From Taxillus chinensis (lineage: Eukaryota; Streptophyta; Magnoliopsida; Santalales; Loranthaceae), in assembly GCA_023512835.1 (NCBI GenBank), contig CM042085.1:1211989-1275988 (forward strand): a DNA stretch of 64,000 bases, read 5' to 3'. Positions 43,970-55,510 of this stretch are shown one piece after another (positions within the stretch are counted from its first letter, which is position 1; each line of letters opens with the position of its first letter). The notes below the pieces were generated by a model. The model worked only from the letters and a program-made list of their open reading frames with translations, had not been told where the DNA came from and did no database searches. Position numbers and translations under genes: made by a program.

Positions 43970-46300
43970 TCTGAAGACATCACAAGAGAAATAGTTTCTC
44001 TTTCCTCTGAACTATCAAAATCTTCGCTGATGTTCCCCTGGTCTCCAAATGGTACAATTTGAATGCTAAATGCCTAGTGCTAAAAGTGATGATGAATTTG
44101 AATCCAATGATTGGATCAACAACAAGATTCCTGGCAAAAGAATAAAAAAGCAAGATTCATCAACACATACACTAAACAAAAGAGACATGCTACTGCAGAG
44201 ATGAATTTATTGCTTCGCTGAAAACAAATGCATTCGTTTGTTCAAGTATTTCTTCAGGAAGCATTGCCAACCCCTAATAATAAATGCATCATGGTGACCC
44301 TAGAGCACCTAAATAATGGACCACATTTGGAGCAGCTGAATAATTTTATACATCAATATCAACTTACAATGAATATGTGGCCCTCTAAACCATGGATGAG
44401 TCGGCCATACATCACATATCAAAGGAAGAAGATGAAGTTCATTAATCTAGTATTATTTTATTTACTTTTATAGTGTCTTTAGCCAATCAGATTTGTCTGA
44501 GTCTGTTTCTTGATTTTAGGGTCATTACTACCATTGGCTGAGTAGTGGAAATAGTGAGGTAATGGTTAGAAGTAGTGAGAATAATAGTTTATTGGTTTAG
44601 TGATTCTCTAGCTTATTTATAGGCACATAAATTGATTTGTAAAATCTGAGAGCCTGTGGGACTGTTTCCTGTACTTTTTCCTCTTATTAGATTCTAGTTT
44701 GAGTGGTTCTTATCATTTTGTTATCAGAACCAAATTTTCCTGATGGCCAAAACACGCAATCCAACTCTCGACCATCCACCCATCAATCTCAATTGTCAAA
44801 TGATCCGCCAAGTACTAACCCACCTGACCCAAATCCACCCAATGTACCACCAGTTTGTTCCCAACAATTATCAACCATCGTGACCATTGGCAATTGTGCT
44901 ATTATACCTTACAATCAAATCTGCCCTGATGTCGCCATCCATATGCCAAGTCTTATCCCCAAATAGGATTTCTTTCCTTTTAATCTCGTCAGTGCAAATT
45001 TGGGTTTTGGTATCTCGTGGCTGGCTTCGTTAGGGACGGTGGAGGCTAATTGGAAGTATTTGTTTTTGCGATTCAGATTTGTGTGAACAATCTCAAAGTC
45101 TGTTCCTTGATTTTAGGGTCACTACTTCCATTAGTTGAGTAATGGAATTAATGGGGTAATGGTTAAAAGTAGTGGGAATAGTAGTTTAGTGATTCTCTAG
45201 CTTATTTATAAGTACATAAACTGATTTGTAAAAACAATTTTTATGAATGAAATCTAGAGTCTATGAGACTATTTCCTGCACTCTTTCCTTTTGCTAGAGT
45301 CTGGCCTGGGTGGTTCTTATCACAACATGTATAGATCTTACATACAGGGAACCAATTCCATCTTAGGTATGGGTAATAAAATTAAGGAAATGGTCCCTTG
45401 GAAATATTGGATTAAAATTTTCTAATTGAGTTGAAGCAGTCTTGCTATGCCTGCCATTCATGGTCCTAAAGCTAGAATATTTCAGACTGAACCCTGCTGT
45501 GGAGAGACGGGAAATAACACGCAAAAGCATTGCAACATAGCCCCTAAACACCAACGATCTTATTACAATGTAGAAACATTTTTTCTCCCCATCTTACAGC
45601 AATTCATGTTTCCATGCCAATGGCGTCCACTTTTATATCCTGGTCTTAGGGTTTGACTAACAGCAAGTGAAATAGTCAGAAGCACGAACCCTAACACACA
45701 ATCAAACTAAAATAGAATCCCTAAATGACTTCCAACATCATAATTCAGCAAAGCCAAACTAAAATTGATGTAAATTCCAACAGATGCATAAAATCAAATG
45801 CACATGAACCATCAATGGCCAAATGACACAAATTTTGAGGAAACAAAACGCCCAGAAAGTAAAATAGAACAAGTAAATTGCACAATTTTCACTTCCCCCA
45901 ATCAACTCACACATAAAGGGGGTCGAGAGCGCGAACGGACTCGTAAAAAGCGAAACTATGCGCCGACATAACCTAGTTTTTAGAAGATTGAAGATTCGAG
46001 GAACTACGATTAAACATAAGACCGACCAGGTCGCATGAGAACAAACAACAGATCAAAAGCATAGGAGAACTCACCAGAAATCTAATGCAGGTGTGGAAGT
46101 TAATCGGCGGCGAACGATGAAGATCAGAGACCGAACACGAGAAGAGTCAACAACGTGAGAGATGCGCGACGAAAAATTGAAAAAGAAATTAAACAGTAGA
46201 GATCGGATGAACAACGAAGAACTGAATTTAGGAAAAATAAAAATAAAAATAAAGGAAAAAAAATTGGAGGAATTGAGAAGGTTGAAGATGGGTAGTGTCA
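43970..46300 (-). promoter_or_regulatory. Probable TKI1 5' UTR intron and first non-coding exon
   Basis: A consensus minus-strand donor, TTTCTG/GTGAGTTC, lies at about 46078. Upstream of it (46080-46300) is a less AT-rich stretch suited to a 5' UTR exon. The intron would run down to just before the coding start at 43969 and would contain the LTR-element remnant at 44494-45322. This is inferred from splice signals only. Confidence 0.45.
44494..45322 (+). mobile_element. Miniature or deleted LTR-retrotransposon (copia-like/TRIM-like)
   Basis: Two direct repeats, about 44494-44715 and 45080-45322, share long blocks (CTTGATTTTAGGGTCA, TAGTGATTCTCTAGCTTATTTATA, GAGACT-TTTCCTG, TGGTTCTTATCA). Each starts TG and ends CA. 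Just inside the left repeat, 44718-44731 (TTGTTATCAGAACC) resembles a primer-binding site for initiator Met-tRNA. An ATG at 44743 opens a 46-codon gag-like frame. The internal region is only about 364 bases, with no protease, integrase or reverse transcriptase. No matching target-site duplication was seen, so exact ends are approximate. Confidence 0.65.
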
Positions 46301-48400
46301 CCTGGCCTGGGTCAGGCTTGCTTAGGTAATTAGAGACACGTTTGGTACAATGCAATTTTTTCAAAAAAAAAAAAAAAAGGGGTTACATATAGCCATTTTA
46401 ATTACTGTTTTAAACTCTTTTTTAAATTAAATTGAATTTTGATAGAAATTCTAAATAAATTTTATATTTTATATTTTATTATTTTATTATCTTAACTTAT
46501 CATATTTCTTAAAAATTTTATAAAATTTATTTTTTAAAAAACAATCATTTTTTAAAACTTATACTCTCTCCTTAAATAACAAAACATGGACAACATAACC
46601 ATGAGGCCCTAATTTTTTTTTTACCTTTAAAATGTATACCTCTTACTAATATTTGAGAATAAGAATATCTACGGTAAAATCTCTAATTTTTTTTCTTAAA
46701 TTTTAGTTAAAAATGACATTTTCTAAAATTTTATTCTAAATTTCACTCATTAAAAAAAACCTTCAACACCCAATTTCTTATAATTTATATATTTTATTAA
46801 AATAATATCTTATATTATTTTTTATTTTTTATCTTCTTCTTGTTATGATCATTCAAAAATACATGTGTCAAGTAAAATATAAAAAATTATAATTTCTTTT
46901 AAGAAATGAATAGTAAATTATCAAATATATGATTATATTATTTATTTCCTATTTGCAAATCCTATTTTAGGCATCGAATTTATATGCATGTGTTTTAGAG
47001 TTTTTTTTTCAAACTTTATGAGTTATAACCTTTTTGACAGGTTTGTTATGGAAACAGAAAAGAAAAAAAAATAAATTACATATCTTTTCAGTTTGATACA
47101 TAATTAAAAAGGAATCAACAATTATTGTGAGAATATTATATCCCAATCAGGAGTAAATTAAATTTCTCATATCCTAAGTTTATAAAAATTTTCTTGTATA
47201 ACTTTTTTTAAAATCTTTTTATTACTTTTTTTACAAAAAATTTCAACACAAAGTTCACTACTATTACAGACTTGCCTGATTGAACAGCTGAGGTTGCACT
47301 TCAACTGTCATCTTTGATGTCTCAATAGTCATTGGGTTCCATACTAGTTTGTCAATATAAGGTGGTATTTTGTTCCTTCATTGTCTTTGCAAGGTGTATT
47401 AGAAGTTACGGTAGAAGTTGTAATGCTTCTTTGGGATCGCTGTAGCAGTGATAGAGGAAGAAGAGGGAGAGAATATTATTTGGTATATTCAACATATAAA
47501 AAATAAAATTAATCAATTAATTTTAAAAAAATATAATTAATTAAAAAGAAAAACAAATATAAATCTAATATTTCTATAACTATATTAATTTATTACATTT
47601 CATTATCTTATATAACAAACGCAAAAAATATAATAAAAATTTTATTTTGATTTTCATATCAATTTCATTTCTTTATTCTATTTGCAAAATATGAGAGGAT
47701 TGTTTGGTCATTTCAAGTCCATATATTAGTCCAATCTACACTCATGGCCATTTTGCTCTTACTTTGCCAATAAAATTATATCATAATTTTTTTTCTCTTT
47801 TTTAATCTCAATCCCATTATTTAATCCTATAAATTACCAAATCAAAAGTCATCCACAAGAGACCAGCATCACCCCAATAAATTAGGACCTCACAGGAAAA
47901 GCCTAGTTTGCAACATTTGTTAAAAGATAATCACACTTTCAACCATGATAATAAAATACATTAAATATAATACATGAATATCATCAAGATTTCACCCAAA
48001 AAAAAAACTAACCATTATCCACAAAAGTAACATTATTCATTATCCACAAAGGGAGAAAACACTAACATTATCCATTTTCCACATCTAACATCAATCAATA
48101 ATGATGATTTTATATACATACACACACACACAAACGTATTAATATCTCATGAGTTTCTAAACTTTCGTGAATTTTAATGCATCATGTTCGTGAGTTTGGT
48201 GCAAGTAGTTCCTCTTGCATGAACCTAAGATAAAAATGGTAACTTATATACAAGAAAAGTCTAACTTAAATCCCAATAACAAACCTTCTCAATTATGTAC
48301 ATCCATTTCTATAAGAGGGAAAACATATACATGAGCTCTCTGTAATCGCAACAAAAACAACTACTTCCTCCTCCACTTCAATTTAAAACAATCGAACTCC
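46301..48400. other. Intergenic between TKI1 and the PGK-like/TrmB gene
   Basis: Very AT-rich DNA with no coding region. It begins with the presumed TKI1 promoter and ends with the 3' flank of the fusion gene. A poly-A run is at 46364-46378 and a short CA tract at 48120-48131. Confidence 0.55.
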
Positions 48401-51400
48401 CTATACAGACATGTCAACTGATTTACATAGCATTAGTCTGTGCATAGAAGCCCCACGGTCAAGAACATGTTGCTCCCAATCGGACCGCACTTCAAATGGA
48501 TTGTCCTTGAGCCAGACAGTTTCATCATCTTCAGCATTTGTGATGACAAGTTTGCCCTTACCATGCTTCAAAAACTGTTCTTTCATTCTTACAGCCACTT
48601 CTTTTATGTCAGATTGCAAGAACACCTAGATAATAAGAACAGCAAGTACATTGCCAAGTGAGAAAAAAAATGTGGCCTTTCAAATTTCAATCATGTGTGC
48701 ATTACCTTCCCATCAGGTGCAAGCAGATCTGCTACCGCCTCAGCTAAGGATCTTTGAACCATTCTCCATCTATGCTCTGGATTATTAAAATCAGGGTTTG
48801 GACACTGATTCGAAAAACAAGTCAGTAAAATCAATCCAAATTGAATTCTAACGGTAAATTTTAAAATATTGGAAAACATAAATAATAGAATGCAATACAA
48901 TCAGCCATTAAAAGCAAAATATAAGAATAGAATGAATCGCATATCAGCAAGACAATTAAAAACTAGACTGAGTAGTATTAAACTGCAGAGCGTGACACGT
49001 CAAACTTTGTACAACACGCAGTTCATTACTCATTGATTGAGCTGATCTAAAAGAAAACATATACGAGTTATCCAGTTGTGAAAATTAGTGGTTATTAGTA
49101 CAGAGGCTGTATTGTGATTTCCTAAATTACCAATTTAACCTAGTAACTTTCCTATATTTATATTTTGTTTAGTGCGGCAATTATATTTGTGACTGCATTT
49201 CACGGATTTGTTAACAACAAATGTCACACCTCAATCACAAAATTCCAAATAATGATTACATGTGACACTTTGAAAGCATAGTACCTGTATTGAAACAAGA
49301 ACCAACTGTCCTGGGTAGCTTGCAACAATTGATCGAAACGTTGATGTAGCATTTGCAGCAATAAAGTATCTAAATAATTGAATAGAAAAACTCTTAACAT
49401 AAATTGTGTGGAATCATTAACATCATTTCCCATTTTTAAAAAACACAAAACAATAATCACAGAATACTAAAAGTAATTTATAAATAATAGGATGGGCGGG
49501 CCTAGTAAATAGTAATTTAAGAGAACTAGCAATCTGAAGAGTAGCAATATAGTTTGAGACGTTTCATGCAGGTTTGTCTATGAGCAACCGCTTAAGACAG
49601 AGGTTGCAAGCAGAGCAACATCAATAATACATGTAAGTTAACCGATAACCTACATGCACTTGCCTCTAGGCACTAAACTTCAAAACATGGCAAGCCCCAA
49701 TATATTAACTTCATAAACTGAGTGAACTGAAGGGCGGGCTTGGCGCATTGGCGGAGTTGCTTTGAACATTTTACAAAATCACTTACCCATTTCTTATGCC
49801 AGCTCGACTTACTGAGTCTATACAGCGTCTTACAAGCTGGAAGTACAGTGAAAGTGTGTAAAAATAATTATTTTGCACTTAAACTTTTAGATCTAAGAGA
49901 ATAAATTTTATCAAACTAAATAAAACAGTAACCTTTTTATTGATTTCTATCCCAAGAAAGTTCAAATCCGCTCTTCTGCAAGCCATTCCCAGGAGAAACA
50001 ATCCATTTCCTGTTAATCAAACATGTTAGCAAGCAATTGATAATGCTTTCTTGAAACTAAACAAATGAAGGGGAAATACACAGAAAATACATGAAGTTCA
50101 TCCAACTATCCACTTCAAACTAACAAATAAGTTTGTAGATTAAGATTTAAGAATGCTTTTTTCCCCTTTCAATCAATGCATAAAAACAATAGTTCTCCAG
50201 CTACGAAAGGTTAATACAATCAATCATTTCTTAGGTACTTAGAACCACTGATTAAGCAGTTTCAATCTTCTCCAACTTGATAACTCATACAAAGGAAAGT
50301 ACCGCTTCCAATATCTACTATTAAAGGTTGTGCAGGATCACAGTAAGCAGCACTCCAATCAATCTCAAATGGGAACGCCTGAAAAGAAAATGCTACAAGA
50401 TTACAGCCACCCATCTGAAAATAATCCAAAAATAATTCTAAAAATAATAGAACAAAATGGCTAACTACTCATCACACTTCGTGATGATGAAAATTCATGC
50501 GGTTAAACCATCCAAATCTGGCAGTTATCTATCTTGTTCAGCTGAAGGGACTGATTGGAGATGAGACTTGAGAGTACATTGTACATACTCTATCTAAGGC
50601 CATGACGGCAGGAAATTTTCTTCCTCCGAGAAATTCCCACACCTCTGAAGCTCTCTCAATCACATTATAATTTGATAAGTCGGAATTTGATTCCCTCTGC
50701 ATTGCCTCCATTGCCACTTTTCCAACAACAGTTATGTCACAATCATTCTGACTTAGTTTATCAAGGATTTGGGCCATCTTCGATGTTCCAATTACATTAT
50801 GATAGGATGATTTGAATTGCACAGGACCAATCCATATAATTTTCTGTTAAAAATTGAATATAGAATATGCATTAGACTTAGAAAAACAAAAGCTATATCA
50901 CATGATATACAGGTGCCTTGAATATAGAATTCAAAATTTCAAATCTTAAAAACTACTCCATGAGCAATTTCTTCAAAATTCACATAATACAGATTAGTGT
51001 TGAATAATGTCAAATGTATATTTCAATTCAGATGAAGCAACAACAAACTTTAGTTCTTAATTTATACACATCAAAACATTTACTTACCTTACACTTTAAT
51101 AGAAAGGAATCTATGTCGTTCAACGACTTTGGCCCAAGATCAACTGGAAGCAAACCTGTATAGAATTGACCAAAGGATACATTACTAACTAGCATAATAA
51201 AAAAAAATCACAAAACCTTGTATAAAAGCCATATGTCAATTATCAAATGAAACAATCAACCTTGATCAATGAAGTACATGTTTACAGAGATGATATAGAC
51301 ATGACACAACACATAGGTATATGAAACAAAAAAAGTATAGAATTAATAATTGTGAACAAGGGCATGCATGATAGATTGAATGATTTGATGACAATAAAAC

Positions 51401-54400
51401 ATATTAACAAAACCTTGAGCTAGAGTGGTAAAAAGATATTTTGAGCCACAGAGAGACCACTGAATGTTTGCTTCCTTTCAAAATTAGAGATCTTAAATTT
51501 GTATTGATTATGTAGAATTAGTCACAGCATCAAAAAAGATGGTTTCATTTGAGTTCCAAAAACTAAAAAGAAACCAAGGCACTCTAACTATTCAAAAGAA
51601 GCATCACAGTATATCATGTTTCAACATCATGTAAGTGGAGCTCACCATCCAAAATACCATGAGAGGAGCATAGTTTCAATTGATTAGGGAGATTTTCATT
51701 TACGCACCAAAAATCACTTGGATATAGAACCGGTATTTTTCTATGATGTGCAAGTTGAATTATATCTGAAGCTTCCTTTCTCGCTCCATTTCCCACCAAA
51801 TTAGAAGGAATATTCAGTCCTAACGCAAGCATTATTGGAAATGCTGCCATTCCAACAAACAACAACCCATCACAACTAGAAGCCAGGGAAAGCAATGCAG
51901 CTGCCTTTCTAAGAAAATTACCCCCACCAATCTGCATTAACAGCATACAAAAGATACAACAGAATATAATAATAAAGAAATAGATTAGTCACAGAGACAA
52001 TCAGATTTTCACACAATTAAAGAAAGTAATCTCACATGCGAGATATCATCAGATGCATACAATTGCAACGTATGGTTTTTTATTGTTCTCAGTAATCATC
52101 TTTAGTTGATATAGGCCATCCTCAAAGTGAAACCCAGCCATACGGACAGGGATAAACCGAGAAACACCAACAGTCGAGGCAAGAGCTTTATGAGATTGAG
52201 AAAAAGCATCATTTACAAAGATATCAACTCCCAGTGATAATATTTCAGAAAATTTTGAACAATTGGCCGGTTCCTCTCTGAACTTGGAAAGATTTCCAAG
52301 AAGAAGAACACTTCCTTTCTCAAGTTCCCTCATCTTAGACACCAAGGAGACAGAAGGGCTTGCCGCGACAACTTTGAGCTGGAGGACCAACGACAGGAAA
52401 TCTGATATTGAGAGAATATACGCTTAAGTAGAAATCCATTAGAATGTCAGAACAGGTTACAGTTCTCATATAGAAACTCTGATTTCAGGAAAAAATTAAT
52501 GGAAAACATTCTCAACATTTTATCCTGTATGCATTTCTCTTCATTTTTACACATCAATCATGTACTAGCAACGAAATAAACTTTGATGAAATGGCCAACA
52601 ACTAGACTAATTTGAGCATGCAAAAGAAAGCATTGAAGGATTAAATAAAAAATCATATTATATACCTGCAATAGATTCTACTCTGAAAACTTTAGAGTCC
52701 ATTTTTTCACTCCAGCTACTTACTAGAATTAATTTGGCACCAGCTTCATTTAAATACTTAATGGTAAGAATTGCTTTGGTGGCTGATGGAGATGTTGGGT
52801 CCAACTCTCCGTGATGTAGGATGGTAGAATCAAATCTGACCATAACAAATCTCTCAAAAAGTTCCTCCCTCGGAAAATTCCTAAGAGTTTGAATGCAAGG
52901 GAAGGCATTTGATACTTCAATAGAATCAAATCCCTAATAAAGAACCCGGAAATGGGGTTAGTGACAACTACATATATGCAGCTATATTACATGGGCAACT
53001 ACAGAAAATTTGTTGATCTGATTAAAATGAATAAAAAGTTTCACACAAATGAATGGAAATACACCAGCAAAAACAACTGTTTCAGTTGCAGCTCTAGATT
53101 CTGCTCAAGATTGAAAAGTTCCAATCCAGATTATATAAGTGAAAATTAATGGCAATGAGAAATTTAATAGAAGTGCAAGATGCAACTCAAGAATTAGCAT
53201 TTAAGTTTAAGAAATAGATATCATGGAAAACACTTTGTTCGAAAATATGAAATAACCGGAAATAAAAAAATAGTGGGATAAATGATACATCCCAGTTCAC
53301 CTTCCCTAGAAAAATGTCAAGAAATAAGAAAGATAAGAATTTGTTAAAGATTTTTTTCTTTAAAGGTAAACTTGGTGCAAGAATCTCCTGCAAGTAGCAG
53401 GATCCTAAAAGGAATCAAGCCATATGAATAAATATGTACACAGCTTTCCCCACAATTAATTTTAATTGTAAGAGGCCAAATTGAGACTTGAGCTCGTGAC
53501 CTTCTAATTATGAGGCATTAATTCTGCTGTTACGTCAAGATTCTTCACTTTTAGAACTTTTTTTATTAAGGAAAAAACATTTTAAATTACACATTAATTC
53601 TACACAAAAAAACATTATCGTAGCCATGCAACCTACCTAAAGGTTAGCATTGAAGTATTCAGTTTTATACTTTTATCACATTTTAGATACAATTTTAAAT
53701 CATGGTTATCATCCTAAAAGGAAACTTTAAATAAAATGCTTGAAAAAACCATTTAAATTTTCACTTCATTCAAACTTCAAAGTATGTGACAACCCAACAA
53801 GTAAAAGGTTCTGCTCACTATTAAGATTAACTTCAAAAACAATTTGAAGATCTATTATCACACAAATTTCCAATAAACCTAGATGGGCAATTATAGTACA
53901 CTAAACTCTAACTAACTTAGGGTGTATTTGGGTTTGGCATAACTCATTCAATTGTACAAATAATCTCATAAATTGAAATTAATGCATCATTTAGATTGAT
54001 ACTTTTAATAACGTGTCCTAGCAGCAGCGACGAAGCTTCAGCAAACAGAGAAAAAGAAGGACGAAATGAGCATCCAGCTTGTCGTGACGGGGAAATAGCG
54101 GAAAAAAAGAAGGAGAAAAAAGGCATTCAAGCTTCAAGAAATCCTCAAAACTAACTTACTACAGCCATATTATATATACCTCTTTAATAAGGCTTAGGAG
54201 AGTTTAGAAGGTAGAAAACTCAAAAACACAGCACACTTCAAGTAGACACACGTCAAACAGAGCAAGGGAGGAAAAAAATTGAAGAAAAATAAAAATAGTG
54301 TCTTGATTCTATTTTAACTGCGTAAACTTATTGCATTAGGTTAGATTTAAACTTGGAAATCGGTTTTAGGCTAGAACAATACAAAAGAATGGGTAAAGAA

Positions 54401-54909
54401 ACCAAAAGAACGAAGTAGCAGAGAAAGCAGGGGCTCTTCTCAGGTCCCTACGCACGATCGTGCGCACCCTTTTCTCAAAAACAAAAAAGTATGAAGATTA
54501 ATAAAATTATAGGTGGAACCCAGTTGTCTCTTTCTGGCACCACGAGAAGGCTCTCCTCTAGGTCCTGTTCCCCCATATATACACACACACACGCACACAC
54601 ACACATATAAGTATATGTATATGCATATGCATGTTATTGGAATGAAGCAAGCATGAAATGACATGATAGTACCTTATCCTGAAGCGAGCATTTCTCAACG
54701 TGATCCATAGCCACTCGACTACAACCTACAGTAAATTGAATTTCAAACGACTTCCCTGAATTGTTTTCCAAATTTTCTGTTGGAAACAGAAAAATATAAT
54801 GCGTTCTACAGTAAATTTCAAGTAATTTCTGGCAACACTAACCCTGAAGAGAAGATTGCACGCGTCCGTACATTCCGTCATTTGAAAGCGACTTGAGTTG
54901 AAGCGCCAT
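48401..54909 (-). CDS. Phosphoglycerate-kinase-like domain fused to TrmB-type tRNA (guanine-N7) methyltransferase
   Basis: Thirteen exons: 54909-54843, 54776-54673, 52933-52666, 52401-52061, 51931-51646, 51155-51088, 50843-50589, 50378-50303, 50009-49933, 49836-49787, 49369-49285, 48804-48706 and 48625-48401, giving 666 codons plus TAG with every phase matching. Residues about 58-463 follow the PGK fold in order: AILTIKYLNEAGAKLILVS, GSVLLLGN, VDIFVNDAFSQSHKALASTVGVSRF, AIIGGGN, VLYPSDFW, LLPVDLGP, KIIWIGPV, FPAVMALDR. The catalytic motifs are mostly lost. Residues about 464-666 are a Rossmann methyltransferase: VDIGSGNGLFLLGMA and FLGIEINKK for SAM, CPNPDFNNPEHRWRMVQ where TrmB has its PDP motif, and a C-terminal NPFEVRSDWE block. 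TrmB makes m7G46 in tRNA. The bacterial-type sequence suggests an organellar enzyme, but no clear transit peptide is seen. It is not two genes: exon 7 ends inside the PGK part and joins exon 8 in phase. Confidence 0.88.
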
Positions 54910-55510
54910 GGGCACATTACAGGGATAATGATGAAAATTTAAATTGTTCAGGAATGGAGTCCCTTGGACTACAATCATACGTAGACCCATTTCCTCGTTT
55001 CCCTAATTTCCTTTACTTAACGAGGGCCGACTGTAAGCAACAAAGCAATTAGCAGACAAGCCTGTTATAAGCTGCGCATCGTTAATCCTCCATAAACATC
55101 CAGATAATTGACATGATATATCTTAAACACTAAAAAGAAAAAGAAAAAAAAAAAAAAACAGCCGTTATTTTGATTCGTACCTTGTTTCGATTTTGTGTCA
55201 ACAAATGTAGGAATGATTTTCCACGGGCTTATCGGCAACCAAACAGGTTTCTTCGTCTTGAAGGGAACCTAATGACTGGCTGTGGTGACTGGTGTGGCTT
55301 CTTATCTCGAATTTTAACTGGCGTGTTCATAGAAAAGTACACAAAACGGTGTCGTTTGGTTTGCAGAGACAACAAGTGGTGTGATTTTAAGACGACCAAG
55401 ACACGAACCGGAGTACCAGGTCGTTAACCTCTCCGTGCAACGCCAATCGACGACAGCCGGAAACTGGTCGCCCGACAAGCGGAAAAACATCGTACGAGTC
55501 GAACGACGAA
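54910..55510. promoter_or_regulatory. Divergent promoter region between the PGK-like/TrmB gene and EMC5
   Basis: Only 601 bases separate the two start codons, which point away from each other, so both 5' UTRs and promoters must fit here. A poly-A-rich run at 55132-55158 lies near the middle. The EMC5-side half (55200-55510) is more GC-balanced and has CGT/ACG-rich phrases. No clear TATA box was seen on either side. Confidence 0.6.

Noticed and set aside
53918..54130. Possible second MITE in the large intron of the fusion gene
   Set aside because: The left end resembles a MITE terminus (GGTGTATTTGGGTTTGG), but I found no inverted partner or target duplication.
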